Source: Mycolicibacterium peregrinum (GTDB lineage Bacteria > Actinomycetota > Actinomycetes > Mycobacteriales > Mycobacteriaceae). Taken from it: DNA of 64,000 bases. The position numbers and the translations under genes were made by a program. Shown here in pieces: positions 1 through 8,085 of the stretch; the stretch's first letter is position 1; every line of letters begins with the position of its first letter. The notes under the pieces were generated by a model that saw only the letters and a list, made by a program, of their open reading frames with translations, was not told where the DNA came from and ran no database searches. The stretch spans positions 186,001 through 250,000 of the forward strand of contig NZ_LQPP01000042.1 in the NCBI RefSeq assembly GCF_002102345.1. Direction: 5' to 3'.

Positions 1-2
1 GG

Positions 3-341
3 ATCGACGACGGATCCCTGCCGTCCCACCTCGACGGCTCCGGCCGCAAGGTGATCGACGGGGCGGCTTTGGCGGCGTTCGCGCGGGCCAACGCCGCTGC
101 GGCGCCAAAGGATCCGCTCGGCATCGGCAGCTCGGCGCGCAACCGCTTCACCGGTCTGGTCACCAACGTCGTTGCCGACGAGGTGATGGCTCAGGTCGAG
201 ATGCAGTGCGGACCGTTCACCGTGGTGTCGCTGATGAGCAGCCAGTCGGTGCGTGAACTCGAGTTGGCCCCCGGCAGTGTCGCCGTCGCCGTGGTCAAGG
301 CCACGACCGTGATCGTGGAAACGCCGAAAGGAAAGTCATGA
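3..341 (+). CDS. Molybdate-binding TOBE/Mop-domain protein, 5' end missing
   Basis: The 3' part of a gene that runs off the left edge; 112 sense codons are open in frame from base 3. The last ~70 residues, from SARNRFTGLVTNVV onward, read as a TOBE/Mop domain, the small beta barrel that binds molybdate. The stretch before it (IDDGSLPSHLDGSGRK) looks like the second half of an excisionase/MerR-like winged helix, so the full protein is probably a DNA-binding molybdate-responsive regulator. Its stop overlaps the modA start by 4 bases (ATGA), which implies co-translation and supports a role in molybdate uptake control. A GTG at 51 is an internal codon rather than a convincing start. Confidence 0.75.
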   Translation: MDDGSLPSHLDGSGRKVIDGAALAAFARANAAAAPKDPLGIGSSARNRFTGLVTNVVADEVMAQVEMQCGPFTVVSLMSSQSVRELELAPGSVAVAVVKATTVIVETPKGKS

Positions 342-1126
342 CCCGAGCCCGGATGTTCGCCCTGGCACTGACCGGGGTGGCAGCAACGGCCCTCATCGGT
401 GGCTGCAGTTCGGCCACGGAATCGGCCCCGGCTTCCCCTTCCAGCGCCGGGAGCGGTTCGATCACCGTGTTCGCCGCCGCGTCGCTGAAATCCGCGTTCA
501 CCGAAATCGGCGAGCAGTTCAAAACCGACAACCCGGGGAGCTCCGTGGAGTTCTCGTTCGCCGGATCCTCGGACCTGGTCACCCAGCTCACCCAGGGGGC
601 CGACGCCGACGTGTTCGCCTCGGCGGACACCCGGAACATGGAAAAGGCGGTGAGCGCGGACCTCGTGGAGGGGGGCCCGGTCAACTTCGCCACCAATACC
701 CTCACCATCGCCGTCGCCCCGGGAAACCCCAAGGGCATCAAGACTTTCGCCGACCTGGCCAAGCCGGGAACCACCGTCGTGGTGTGCGCGCCGCCCGTGC
801 CGTGCGGCGGTGCCACCGAAAAGGTCGAGAAGGCCACCGGCGTCACGCTGTCCCCGGTGAGCGAGGAGACCTCGGTCACCGACGTGCTCGGCAAGGTGAC
901 CACCGGGCAGGCCGACGCCGGCCTCGTCTACGTCACCGACGCCGCCGGAGCCGGGGACAAGGTGAGCAACGTCGCATTCCCCGAGGCCGCCCAGGCGGTC
1001 AACACCTATCCGATCGCCGTGCTCAAACAGTCCGGGCACGCTGACCTGGCACACCGCTTCGTCGACCTGGTCACGGGTGAGGCCGGCCAAAAAGCACTTG
1101 CCAAGGCCGGATTCGCCAAGCCCTGA
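338..1126 (+). CDS. modA: Molybdate ABC transporter substrate-binding lipoprotein ModA
   Basis: Captures molybdate/tungstate outside the membrane and hands it to a ModBC permease. 262 aa, the normal family size. Signal peptide ends in a lipobox (ALIGG before Cys23), so it should be a lipoprotein. The mature part opens with the family hallmark ITVFAAASLKSAF, and GSSDLVTQLTQG and DVFASADTRNM carry the Ser residues that coordinate the oxyanion. The start overlaps the upstream TOBE gene by 4 bases. No modB or modC follows: the next gene is pat, about 30 bp downstream. The permease genes may lie left of the window or elsewhere. Confidence 0.93.
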   Translation: MTRARMFALALTGVAATALIGGCSSATESAPASPSSAGSGSITVFAAASLKSAFTEIGEQFKTDNPGSSVEFSFAGSSDLVTQLTQGADADVFASADTRNMEKAVSADLVEGGPVNFATNTLTIAVAPGNPKGIKTFADLAKPGTTVVVCAPPVPCGGATEKVEKATGVTLSPVSEETSVTDVLGKVTTGQADAGLVYVTDAAGAGDKVSNVAFPEAAQAVNTYPIAVLKQSGHADLAHRFVDLVTGEAGQKALAKAGFAKP

Positions 1127-1146
1127 CCGGGCCCGCGGCGGCGTCG

Positions 1147-1152
1147 TAGCCT
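1147..1152 (+). promoter_or_regulatory. -10 box for a leaderless pat transcript
   Basis: TAGCCT sits 7 nt before the GTG start of pat. This TANNNT-N7-start arrangement recurs through the window and is typical of mycobacterial leaderless genes. It suggests pat has its own promoter although it follows modA closely. Confidence 0.5.
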
Positions 1153-1159
1153 TGGGGGC

Positions 1160-2161
1160 GTGGCCGATCTGACCGAGATCAGTGCCGACGACCTGGCAGC
1201 GCTGGAATTCTTCGCCGGTTGCCGGCCGTCCGTACTGGCGCCGTTGGCAGTCCTGCTGCGGCCGCTGTCGGTCGCGCCGGGCCAGGTGCTGATCCGGCAG
1301 GGTGACCCGGCTCTGACGTTCATGCTGATCGCCTCCGGGCGCACCCGGGTGGTCCACGACGGGCCGGACGGCCAGGCCGTCGTCGCGGATCTGGAGCCCG
1401 GTCTGATCATCGGTGAGATCGCGCTACTGCGCGATGCGTCGCGCACCGCCACTGTGACGGCACTCGATCCGGTCACGGGCTGGGTGGGGGACCGCGATGC
1501 GTTCGAAGTGATCCTGCACCTGCCCGGCATGTTCGACCGCATGGTGCGCATCGCGCGCCAACGATTGGCCGCGTTCATCACACCGATCCCGGTCCAGGTG
1601 CGCACCGGCGACTGGTTCTACCTGCGGCCGGTACTGCCCGGCGATGTCGAACGCACCATGAACGGCCCCGTCGAGTTTTCCAGTGAGACCCTCTACCGGC
1701 GTTTTCAGTCCGTGCGCAAGCCCACAAAGGCGCTGCTGGAGTACCTCTTCGAGGTCGACTACGCCGACCATTTCGTCTGGGTGATGACCGAGGGAGCACT
1801 GGGGCCCGTCGTCGCCGACGCCCGCGTGGTCCGCGAAGGACACGATGCGACGACGGCCGAGGTGGCATTCACCGTCGGCGACGACTATCAGGGCCGCGGT
1901 ATCGGCACGTTTCTGATGGATGCCCTGGTGGTGTCCGCGGATTACCTTGGGATCAAACGCTTTACCGCCCGGGTGTTGAGTGACAACTACGCGATGCGAC
2001 GCATCCTGGACCGGCTCGGTGCGGTTTGGGAGCGTGAGGACCTCGGGGTGGTGCTCACCGACGTGGCGGTGCCCACCGTCGACACGATCAGCCTGGAACC
2101 TGAACTGGCGGCGAAGATCCGGGATGCGACCCGGCAGGTGATCCGGGCGGTGAGCCAGTGA
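1160..2161 (+). CDS. pat: cAMP-regulated protein lysine acetyltransferase
   Basis: 333 aa, two domains. Residues ~18-135 form a cyclic-nucleotide-binding fold with the phosphate-binding cassette GEIALLRDASRTA at 85-97. Residues ~150-320 form a GNAT acetyltransferase with the acetyl-CoA loop YQGRGIGT at 243-250 and Glu234 at the position of the catalytic acid of the family. This architecture is that of M. tuberculosis Rv0998 and M. smegmatis MSMEG_5458 (same length), which acetylate the active-site lysine of acyl-CoA synthetases when cAMP is bound, switching off acetate/propionate activation. A likely substrate, a PrpE-like synthetase, is encoded at 61194-63074. The GTG start is supported by TAGCCT 7 nt upstream. 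Confidence 0.93.
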   Translation: MADLTEISADDLAALEFFAGCRPSVLAPLAVLLRPLSVAPGQVLIRQGDPALTFMLIASGRTRVVHDGPDGQAVVADLEPGLIIGEIALLRDASRTATVTALDPVTGWVGDRDAFEVILHLPGMFDRMVRIARQRLAAFITPIPVQVRTGDWFYLRPVLPGDVERTMNGPVEFSSETLYRRFQSVRKPTKALLEYLFEVDYADHFVWVMTEGALGPVVADARVVREGHDATTAEVAFTVGDDYQGRGIGTFLMDALVVSADYLGIKRFTARVLSDNYAMRRILDRLGAVWEREDLGVVLTDVAVPTVDTISLEPELAAKIRDATRQVIRAVSQ

Positions 2162-2179
2162 GTGAGGCGCTGCCCACCG

Positions 2180-2227
2180 GTGGCCGGACGCCACCAATGA
2201 CCGCACGTGGCCGGAGGCCACCATTGA
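2180..2227 (+). repeat. Tandem 21-nt repeat, each unit a hairpin, over the aroE-like start
   Basis: Two copies (2180-2200 and 2207-2227) of GTGGCCGGA[C/G]GCCACCA[A/T]TGA, 19 of 21 bases identical, 27-nt period. Each can fold: GGTGGC-CGGAC-GCCACC and GTGGCC-GGA-GGCCAC. The second copy contains GGAGG (2213-2217) followed 6 nt later by the TTG at 2224, so the putative ribosome site is inside the stem. The 27-nt period keeps frame, so the repeat could also be coding if translation begins at 2158. Confidence 0.6.
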
Positions 2228-3048
2228 GCAAAGACACCCGTGTGTGCATCTCGCTGGCGGCCCGGCCCAGCAACATCGGCACCCGGTTCCACAACTATCT
2301 CTACGACCAACTCGGACTGGACTACCTCTACAAGGCTTTCACCACAACCGATATCGCCGCGGCGATCGGCGGCGTGCGGGCCTTGGGCATTCGAGGTTGC
2401 TCGGTGTCGATGCCGTTCAAGAAGGACGTCATCGACCTTGTCGACGAGGTCGAACCGTCGGCGCGGGCCATCGATGCGGTCAACACGATCGTCAACGACC
2501 TGTCGGTGCCCGGGGGCCGTCTCGTCGCCTCCAACACCGACTACCTGGCGGTGCAGGAACTCGTCGAGCGGTTGAACCCGGATGACGCGGTGTTGATCCA
2601 GGGCAGCGGCGGCATGGCCAAGGCGGTTGGTGCGGCCTTGCGGGACAAAGGTTTTCGCAACGGGACGGTGGTCGCGCGCAATCCCGAAACCGGGCGCGCA
2701 CTGGCTGACACGCTGGGCTACGGCTACGCGCCCGAGGTCGGCACCCTGACGGCACCCATCCTGGTCAACGTCACCCCGATCGGGATGGCGGACGGACCCG
2801 ACGAACACCGCAGTGCGTTCGAACCGGCCACCATCGCGGCGGCGGGCGCAGTCGTCGACGTCGTGGCGATGCCTGCCGAGACGCCGTTGATCACCGCGGC
2901 CCGGGCGGCCGGCGTGCCGGTCATCACCGGCGCCGAGGTGATCGCGCTACAGGCCGCCGAACAATTCGAGCGGTACACGGGAGTACGGCCGACGCGTGAG
3001 CAGGTGGCCGCGGCGTCGGCCTTCTCTCGGCAGGTGGCTATGGCGTGA
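2224..3048 (+). CDS. Shikimate 5-dehydrogenase-like protein
   Basis: 274 aa from the TTG at 2224. N-terminal substrate domain keeps SVSMPFKKDV, with the lysine used by shikimate dehydrogenases, and NTDYLAV; the C-terminal NADP-binding half has GSGGMAKAV. It is of the AroE-like group often annotated shikimate 5-dehydrogenase; whether it is the housekeeping AroE is uncertain because mycobacteria carry a second, aro-cluster copy. Start choice: TTG 2224 has GGAGG 6 nt upstream and gives the start SKDTRVCISLAARPSN; a GTG at 2158, overlapping the pat stop, and an ATG at 2197 are in frame but would make the duplicated hairpin region coding. The 3' end overlaps the convergent lipoprotein gene by 11 bp. 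Confidence 0.82.
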   Translation: MSKDTRVCISLAARPSNIGTRFHNYLYDQLGLDYLYKAFTTTDIAAAIGGVRALGIRGCSVSMPFKKDVIDLVDEVEPSARAIDAVNTIVNDLSVPGGRLVASNTDYLAVQELVERLNPDDAVLIQGSGGMAKAVGAALRDKGFRNGTVVARNPETGRALADTLGYGYAPEVGTLTAPILVNVTPIGMADGPDEHRSAFEPATIAAAGAVVDVVAMPAETPLITAARAAGVPVITGAEVIALQAAEQFERYTGVRPTREQVAAASAFSRQVAMA

Positions 3049-3739
3049 TGACCGTCTGCTCGTCGATCGTCGAGGTGGCATCCATCAGCGGACCCATCTG
3101 ATCCTCGGTGCCATCGGCGTTGAACTGCAGGACGAACAGCCCGTCGGATCCCGGAATCACCACCGTCTTCTGCGCGATCAGGCGGGTGGCGCCGTCCTTC
3201 ACGTAGGTGGCACCGATCTGGTACGAATCGAATCCGCTCAGCTGGCCCGCCGACCCGTCGCCCTGGTTCTCGTAACCCGGCAGGTTCCTGATCTCGTTCG
3301 GTGCGTACTCCAAGATCTTGGCCGGGTCGACGTCACCGGTGAGCTTGGACATCAGCGCGATGATGGACGGCGGATCTGCTTCGAACGCCGGATCGGTGGA
3401 TACGATTGCGGCCCAGGCCCATTCGGGCGCCGACGACGTCGCATCCGTCCAGCCCTCGGGAATCGGAAGCTCCAGCGAGGGTGTGCCCGGATCGCCTTGG
3501 TGTACCGGGGTTTCGGTGATGTTGTTGTCGCGGATGTAGTCCACGATCGTGTACTGGTGACCGGTCGGGTTGCCCTTGTCGTTGGTCTTGGACGGGGCGG
3601 CGCTGGATTCACTGGTTCCGGCGGCCCCGGGAGCCTCGGTGGCCGTGCCGGATATTGTCTTGCTGGCGCAGCCGGCGAGTGCGACCCCGAGTGCGACGGC
3701 AGCGATGGCGATTCCACCGGCCCGCATTGAGGTGGTCAT
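3038..3739 (-). CDS. LpqN/LpqT-family lipoprotein
   Basis: 233 aa. Signal peptide with lipobox VALAG before Cys24, then a Ser/Thr/Ala-rich linker (~25-60) and a folded domain starting near YTIVDYIRDNNITETPVH. The domain matches the LpqN/LpqT family of mycobacterial exported lipoproteins, with the usual 'PxGW' element (PIPEGWTD). It resembles LpqT at 30318 in this window, so the two are probably paralogues. Function is not established; family members have been linked to cell-envelope lipid handling. The ATG at 3739 is chosen because it starts directly at the signal peptide; longer forms begin with unrelated residues. Confidence 0.8.
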   Translation of the reverse strand: MTTSMRAGGIAIAAVALGVALAGCASKTISGTATEAPGAAGTSESSAAPSKTNDKGNPTGHQYTIVDYIRDNNITETPVHQGDPGTPSLELPIPEGWTDATSSAPEWAWAAIVSTDPAFEADPPSIIALMSKLTGDVDPAKILEYAPNEIRNLPGYENQGDGSAGQLSGFDSYQIGATYVKDGATRLIAQKTVVIPGSDGLFVLQFNADGTEDQMGPLMDATSTIDEQTVITP

Positions 3740-3887
3740 CGGTCTCCAATCGGTGGGACGCCCCGGCGAGGCGCAACTGATCTGCACGATAAACGCTTTC
3801 CTGCGCATCAGCTGGCAGAAGCCCCAGTCCGGGGCCGCCAACTTTTGCACAGTGAAACGTTCGACGGCGTGACCGGCTGGGCCGCGC

Positions 3888-4139
3888 TCAGCAGTTTGCG
3901 GACAGATACACCGTCCGCTGCAGAATCTGCGCCGGCCGGACCGACGAGACGGTGCACCGATCGAGGGCAGCCGTACCGGCCCGGTAGATGATGACGTCGA
4001 AGCCCTGTCGCGCCAGTTCGTCGGCGGTGTCCTGCGCGGACCCCACCCCTGACGGCGAGGCGGGGGCCGCGGCGGGGAAACCCAGGGCGAGGGCCGACAG
4101 CGCGCCGCCGGCCAGCACAGCTCCAGTCAGTCCGTACAC
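3888..4139 (-). CDS. Small secreted protein of unknown function
   Basis: 83 aa from a GTG. Hydrophobic N-terminus (GLTGAVLAGGALSALALGF) followed by an Ala/Pro cleavage region, so exported. The mature ~50 residues (ELARQGFDVIIYRAGTAALDRC to YLSANC) carry two cysteines, one two residues before... at the very C-terminus, which could form a disulfide. Similar short exported proteins ending in two cysteines are common in mycobacteria; no function can be assigned. The inverted repeat at 4215-4231 lies in the divergent space shared with the lipoprotein gene at 4311. Confidence 0.6.
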   Translation of the reverse strand: MYGLTGAVLAGGALSALALGFPAAAPASPSGVGSAQDTADELARQGFDVIIYRAGTAALDRCTVSSVRPAQILQRTVYLSANC

Positions 4140-4214
4140 CTGTTCTGCCCCTCATGATCGTGGATGTCCCACCGGTGGCAACCACTCGCGCCACGGTTAA
4201 ATTCCGCTGTATCG

Positions 4215-4231
4215 CAACACTTGTCGTGTTG
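4215..4231. promoter_or_regulatory. Inverted repeat CAACAC-N5-GTGTTG in a divergent promoter region
   Basis: A perfect 6-5-6 palindrome between the small secreted gene (minus) and the DUF5642 lipoprotein gene (plus). It has the size of a dimeric repressor site, but no regulator gene is adjacent. Confidence 0.35.
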
Positions 4232-4310
4232 TCAGGCCCGAAAAACGAGTTGACAATGGGCGCTGTGGCCGTCCTCGACAGCAAACCCGGGGCTGTGGTA
4301 TCAAATCGCC

Positions 4311-5012
4311 GTGCGCCTTTTCGCCGTCCCGACGGTTCTCCTGGTGTGCACCCTGACCGGTGGGGTGGCATGCGGACCGCGGCCGGCGCCGCAACCGACG
4401 TCGACATCTTCGTCGCCTCAGACCACCAGTGTCGCCACCGTGAACCCGGCCCGCATCGACCGGGTGCGCCAGGACCTGCCGTCCGGCTACGAAGTGGTGG
4501 CCATCGACCCGCAGGCGACCCCCGTGTCGCTGTGGGGATTCGGGCCGGACTGGACCGCCGACCCGTCGCGGTGCGCAGCGGCGGCCGCCCCTGGCACCGA
4601 ACCCGGCAGGGGTTGGTCGGCCTCGGGGCCCGGGGGCATCGTGTACGCGGCCGTCGCGAAAGAAAAAGCGGGGCATCCCGGTGCGGACGCGCCCGACCCC
4701 GGCGCCGAAGGGCCGTGCGAACAGTGGAGCGTGTCGGGCGGACATTCCACCGGAACCGTGACGTCCGTTGCAGCTCCGGCGATCGAGGGCGCGGTGACCA
4801 CGGGGATGTCCACCGCGGTCACCACAGTCGTCGAAGGTGGCACCGAAACCAGATCGCACGCCGACACTTTCACCGCCGATCTGCTTTCCGAGGGTGCTGA
4901 CTACCACGTCTTCATCACCGTCGTCACGGATCCCGGATCGCCCAATCCTGCGCTCGATACCGCGTTCACCTCCGATCTCCTGGTGAAATCGGTTTCGGCG
5001 TTACGCGGCTGA
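4311..5012 (+). CDS. DUF5642-type lipoprotein, copy 1
   Basis: 233 aa from a GTG. Lipobox LTGGVA before Cys21, then a Thr/Ser/Pro linker. The body contains the signature seen in both copies here: a start like 'RIDRVRQDLPSGYEVVAIDP', a conserved Cys after a 'DWTADPSRC' motif, a second Cys in GPCEQW, and a C-terminal segment (DYHVFITVVTDPG) close to that of the next gene. Role unknown; exported, membrane-anchored. The two tandem copies look like an old duplication. Confidence 0.7.
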   Translation: MRLFAVPTVLLVCTLTGGVACGPRPAPQPTSTSSSPQTTSVATVNPARIDRVRQDLPSGYEVVAIDPQATPVSLWGFGPDWTADPSRCAAAAAPGTEPGRGWSASGPGGIVYAAVAKEKAGHPGADAPDPGAEGPCEQWSVSGGHSTGTVTSVAAPAIEGAVTTGMSTAVTTVVEGGTETRSHADTFTADLLSEGADYHVFITVVTDPGSPNPALDTAFTSDLLVKSVSALRG

Positions 5013-5059
5013 GCCGGTCGCCCCGGGTATGTGGGCGAGCCCAGGTATGTTGTCCAGCG

Positions 5060-5734
5060 ATGGAGAACCGCAACGTCTTACTCGCCGCCGCGGGCGTCCT
5101 TGCCTGCGCCACCGGATTGGTCGCGTGCGGTCAATCGGACCAGTCGACGTCCGCCAACGCGGACATCGCCAACGTCGCCAAGGTGCGCTCCAGCTTCGGG
5201 CCGGAGTTCAAGGTCACCGACGTCGCCCCGGCCGGGATCGACCCCAAGAAGCTCGCGCCGCACAAGATGCCGCCGGGGGTCAAGATCGAACCTGCCGATT
5301 GCGCGAAGTTCGCCGAGGGACAGTCCCTGCCGGAGGACCTGAAGGGCAACGTGGCGGCCACCACGGCCGAAGGCGCGGGTAACCGGTTCATCGTGATGGC
5401 GTTGGAGACCTCGGAGCCGGTCCCGCTGAACGATCCCGGCGATGCGTGCAAGCAGGTGAAGTTCCTGGGCCCTGGGATGCGCGGGCAGGTGGACGTGGTC
5501 GAGGCGCCGAAGATCGACGGTGCCCGCACCACGGGGACGCACCGCATCGTGCAGACCGCGATGGGCGGCCAGGCGCGCACCGGCGAGTTGTACAACTACG
5601 TCGCCAGTTTCGACACGTTCATGGTGATCGTCACGGCCAATCCCCTGGTGGTCCCGGACAAGCCGGTGGCACCGGTGGACGACAAGCGGGCCCGCGAGCT
5701 GCTCAGCGCGGCGGTCGCCGCGGTACGGGGCTAG
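5060..5734 (+). CDS. DUF5642-type lipoprotein, copy 2
   Basis: 224 aa. Lipobox ATGLVA before Cys23. The domain shares layout with the preceding gene: SSFGPEFKVTDVAPAGIDP near residue 45, IEPADCAKF with the first body cysteine, GDACKQV with the second, and YVASFDTFMVIVTANP near the C-terminus. TATGTT (5046-5051) lies 8 nt before the ATG, so a near-leaderless transcript separate from copy 1 is possible. Function unknown. Confidence 0.72.
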   Translation: MENRNVLLAAAGVLACATGLVACGQSDQSTSANADIANVAKVRSSFGPEFKVTDVAPAGIDPKKLAPHKMPPGVKIEPADCAKFAEGQSLPEDLKGNVAATTAEGAGNRFIVMALETSEPVPLNDPGDACKQVKFLGPGMRGQVDVVEAPKIDGARTTGTHRIVQTAMGGQARTGELYNYVASFDTFMVIVTANPLVVPDKPVAPVDDKRARELLSAAVAAVRG

Positions 5735-5744
5735 CCCCGGCGCC

Positions 5745-6341
5745 TCAGCGCACGTCCTGCGGGCGGAACTGGATGCTGATGCGCGGCCCGACGAGGCTGG
5801 TGGTCTTCGGTATCGAATGCTCCCACGTGCGTTGACACGATCCGCCCATCACCAGCAGGTCGCCGTGGCGGTGCTGTAACCGCAGGGCGTGGCCACCGCC
5901 GCGTGGGCGCAGTGCGAAAACCCTTGTCGCGCCAAGCCCGACGATTGCCACCATGGTGTCCTCGGTGCGGCTGCGGCCGATGGTGTCGCCGTGCCAGGCG
6001 ACGCTGTCATTGCCGTCGCGGTACAGGCACAGGCCCGCGGTGGTGAACGGTTCACCGAGCTCGCCGCCGAAGGTGTCGTTGAGCCTGCGCCGGATCTGCT
6101 TGAGCCGCGGATGCGGTACCGGTTCGTCGATCAGGTGGTGGAAGCTGACCAGACGCGGAACCGCCACGACGCGGTCGTACATCTCCCGTTCCTCGGACCG
6201 CCAGGGGATCCCGTCCATCAACTCCTCGAACAGCGAGTCGGCGTCGGGCAACCAGCCCGAGCGCAGCTCCACCCAGGCGCCGTTGCCGAGTCGACGCCGT
6301 TCAGCGTGCTCGAACAGTGAGCCTTGCAACGCCAGCTCCAT
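5745..6341 (-). CDS. AlkB-like Fe(II)/2-oxoglutarate dioxygenase
   Basis: 198 aa, typical for short AlkB proteins that repair alkylated nucleic acid by oxidative demethylation. The iron facial triad is visible: His117 and Asp119 in AWHGD and His175 in TWEHSIPK; Arg187 and Arg193 in GPRISIQFR fit the 2-oxoglutarate-binding pair. VPRLVSFHH and LCLYRDGNDSVAWHGD match the bacterial AlkB2-like branch; the M. tuberculosis neighbour in the same position is Rv1000c. The ATG at 6341 is preferred; the upstream extension is low-complexity. It converges with the DUF5642 gene 10 bp away. Confidence 0.88.
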   Translation of the reverse strand: MELALQGSLFEHAERRRLGNGAWVELRSGWLPDADSLFEELMDGIPWRSEEREMYDRVVAVPRLVSFHHLIDEPVPHPRLKQIRRRLNDTFGGELGEPFTTAGLCLYRDGNDSVAWHGDTIGRSRTEDTMVAIVGLGATRVFALRPRGGGHALRLQHRHGDLLVMGGSCQRTWEHSIPKTTSLVGPRISIQFRPQDVR

Positions 6342-6375
6342 GCGCGCGAGTGTATCGCACAGACGTTCGATTGCG

Positions 6376-6807
6376 TTAGAGGCGGGAGGCGCCCGGGCCC
6401 TGCTCGGCGAGGACATCCCCCGGGTTGGTCAGCAGGCAGGTCTTGAGGCTCAGGCAGCCGCAGCCGATGCAGCCGGTCAGGTTGTCGCGCAACCGTTGTA
6501 GATGCACGATGCGGTCATCGAGGTCCTGGCGCCACCCGGCCGAGAGCTTGGCCCAGTCCTTGCTCGTCGGCACCCGGTCGGCGGGCAGGCCGGCCAGTGC
6601 CTCGCGGATGCGGGCCAGCGGAATGCCGAGGCGTTGCGACATCCGGATGAACGCCACGCGGCGCAGCGTCTCGCGTGCGTAGCGACGCTGATTCCCCGAG
6701 GTGCGGCGGCTGGCGATCAGCCCCTCGCGCTCATAGAAGTGCAGTGCCGACACCGCCACGCCGCTGCGCTGCGACATCTCGCCAGGAGTTAACTCGTGCG
6801 TCTCCAT
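6376..6807 (-). CDS. soxR: Redox-sensitive MerR-family regulator SoxR
   Basis: 143 aa. N-terminal MerR winged helix (residues ~5-75: LTPGEMSQRSGVAVSALHFY), a dimerisation helix, and the diagnostic [2Fe-2S] motif with Cys113, Cys116, Cys118 and Cys124 (CIGCGCLSLKTC). SoxR senses redox-cycling compounds through that cluster and twists its operator to activate transcription. A matching palindrome sits in the 33-bp gap to the divergent arcA gene, so it should control itself and/or arcA. In actinobacteria SoxR usually regulates a handful of oxidoreductase genes rather than soxS. Confidence 0.93.
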   Translation of the reverse strand: METHELTPGEMSQRSGVAVSALHFYEREGLIASRRTSGNQRRYARETLRRVAFIRMSQRLGIPLARIREALAGLPADRVPTSKDWAKLSAGWRQDLDDRIVHLQRLRDNLTGCIGCGCLSLKTCLLTNPGDVLAEQGPGASRL

Positions 6808-6811
6808 ACAC

Positions 6812-6827
6812 CTCAACCATAGTTGAG
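6812..6827. promoter_or_regulatory. SoxR box between soxR and arcA
   Basis: CTCAAC-CATA-GTTGAG, a perfect 6-4-6 palindrome, close to the SoxR operator core CCTCAA...TTGAGG. It lies directly upstream of the TAACGT box (6829-6834) that is 6 nt before the arcA GTG, and 5 bp upstream of the soxR ATG, so it covers both promoters. Confidence 0.75.
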
Positions 6828-6840
6828 TTAACGTCATGGT

Positions 6841-8046
6841 GTGGAAACTGCGGCGTTCGGTTCCAATTCCGAGGTCGGCACACTGCGCGCCGTGATCCTG
6901 CACCGGCCGGGGCCGGAGTTGCAGCGGCTCACCCCGCGCAACAACGATGCCCTGCTGTTCGACGGGCTGCCCTGGGTGGCCAAGGCGCAGCGGGAGCACG
7001 ACGCCTTCGCGGCAGTGCTGCGGTCCCGCGGCGTCGAGGTGCTGCTCTTGGCGGATCTGCTGACCGAGGCACTCGACAGCGGCGCCGCCCGCATGCACGG
7101 CATCTCCGCTGCGGTCGACGCACGACGGCTGGGTGTACCCCTGGCCCAGGAACTTTCGGCCTATCTACGTGGCCTGCCGCCGGCCGATCTGGCCCACATC
7201 CTGATGGCCGGAATGACCTTCAACGAGGTGCCCTTTCACGGTGCCGAACTGTCGCTGGTGCGCCTCATGCACCACGGCGGAGACTTCGTGATCGAGCCCC
7301 TGCCCAACCTGCTGTTCACCCGGGATTCGTCGTTCTGGATCGGCCCGCGGGTGGCCATCACCTCGCTCGCCCTGCCGGCCCGGGTGCGCGAGACCTCGCT
7401 GACCGATCTGATCTACGCCCACCATCCGCGATTCCTCGGCGTCCGGCGGGCCTACGAGTCGCGCTCGGCGCCCGTCGAAGGCGGCGACGTGCTGCTGCTC
7501 GGGCCCGGTGTGGTGGCGGTCGGTGTGGGGGAGCGGACCACGCCGGCCGGTGCCGAGGCGTTGGCGCGCAGTCTGTTCGACGACGACCTCGCCCACACCG
7601 TGCTCGCAGTGCCGATCCGGCAGGAGCGTGCCCAGATGCACCTGGACACCGTGTGCACCATGGTCGATGTCGACGCGGTGGTGATGTATCCCAACATCGT
7701 GGACTCGTTGTCGGCGTTCACCATTCACCGCACCGAAGCCGGCATCCGGATCGACGACGAAGTGCCATTCGTGCAGGCCGCCGCTGCTGCGATGAGAATC
7801 GAGCAGCTGCGGGTGATCGACACAGGGCTCGACCCGGTGACGGCTGAACGCGAGCAGTGGGACGACGGCAACAACACCCTGGCTCTGGCGCCGGGTGTGG
7901 TGGTGGCCTACGAGCGCAATGCCGAAACCAATGCCCGGCTGGCGGATTCGGGCATCGAGGTGCTGCCGATCGAGGCTTCGGAGCTGGGCACGGGCCGCGG
8001 CGGGCCGCGCTGTATGTCGTGCCCGGCGGCGCGGGACCTGCTCTAG
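6841..8046 (+). CDS. arcA: Arginine deiminase
   Basis: Hydrolyses arginine to citrulline and ammonia in the cytosol. 401 aa, usual length. Substrate and catalytic elements are present: NLLFTRDSSFWIG, the EGGD motif in PVEGGDVLLL, catalytic His267 and Asp269 in MHLDTVC, and the nucleophile Cys391 in GRGGPRCMS. No arcB/arcC/arcD is adjacent, so this is not a full fermentative arginine operon; it may serve nitrogen release or acid/oxidative stress. TAACGT lies 6 nt before the GTG start, implying a leaderless mRNA; the start therefore falls immediately next to the SoxR box. Confidence 0.94.
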   Translation: METAAFGSNSEVGTLRAVILHRPGPELQRLTPRNNDALLFDGLPWVAKAQREHDAFAAVLRSRGVEVLLLADLLTEALDSGAARMHGISAAVDARRLGVPLAQELSAYLRGLPPADLAHILMAGMTFNEVPFHGAELSLVRLMHHGGDFVIEPLPNLLFTRDSSFWIGPRVAITSLALPARVRETSLTDLIYAHHPRFLGVRRAYESRSAPVEGGDVLLLGPGVVAVGVGERTTPAGAEALARSLFDDDLAHTVLAVPIRQERAQMHLDTVCTMVDVDAVVMYPNIVDSLSAFTIHRTEAGIRIDDEVPFVQAAAAAMRIEQLRVIDTGLDPVTAEREQWDDGNNTLALAPGVVVAYERNAETNARLADSGIEVLPIEASELGTGRGGPRCMSCPAARDLL

Positions 8047-8085
8047 CTCGTCTGGGCGTGCGCCTGCTCGCCGGTTCAGACCACG

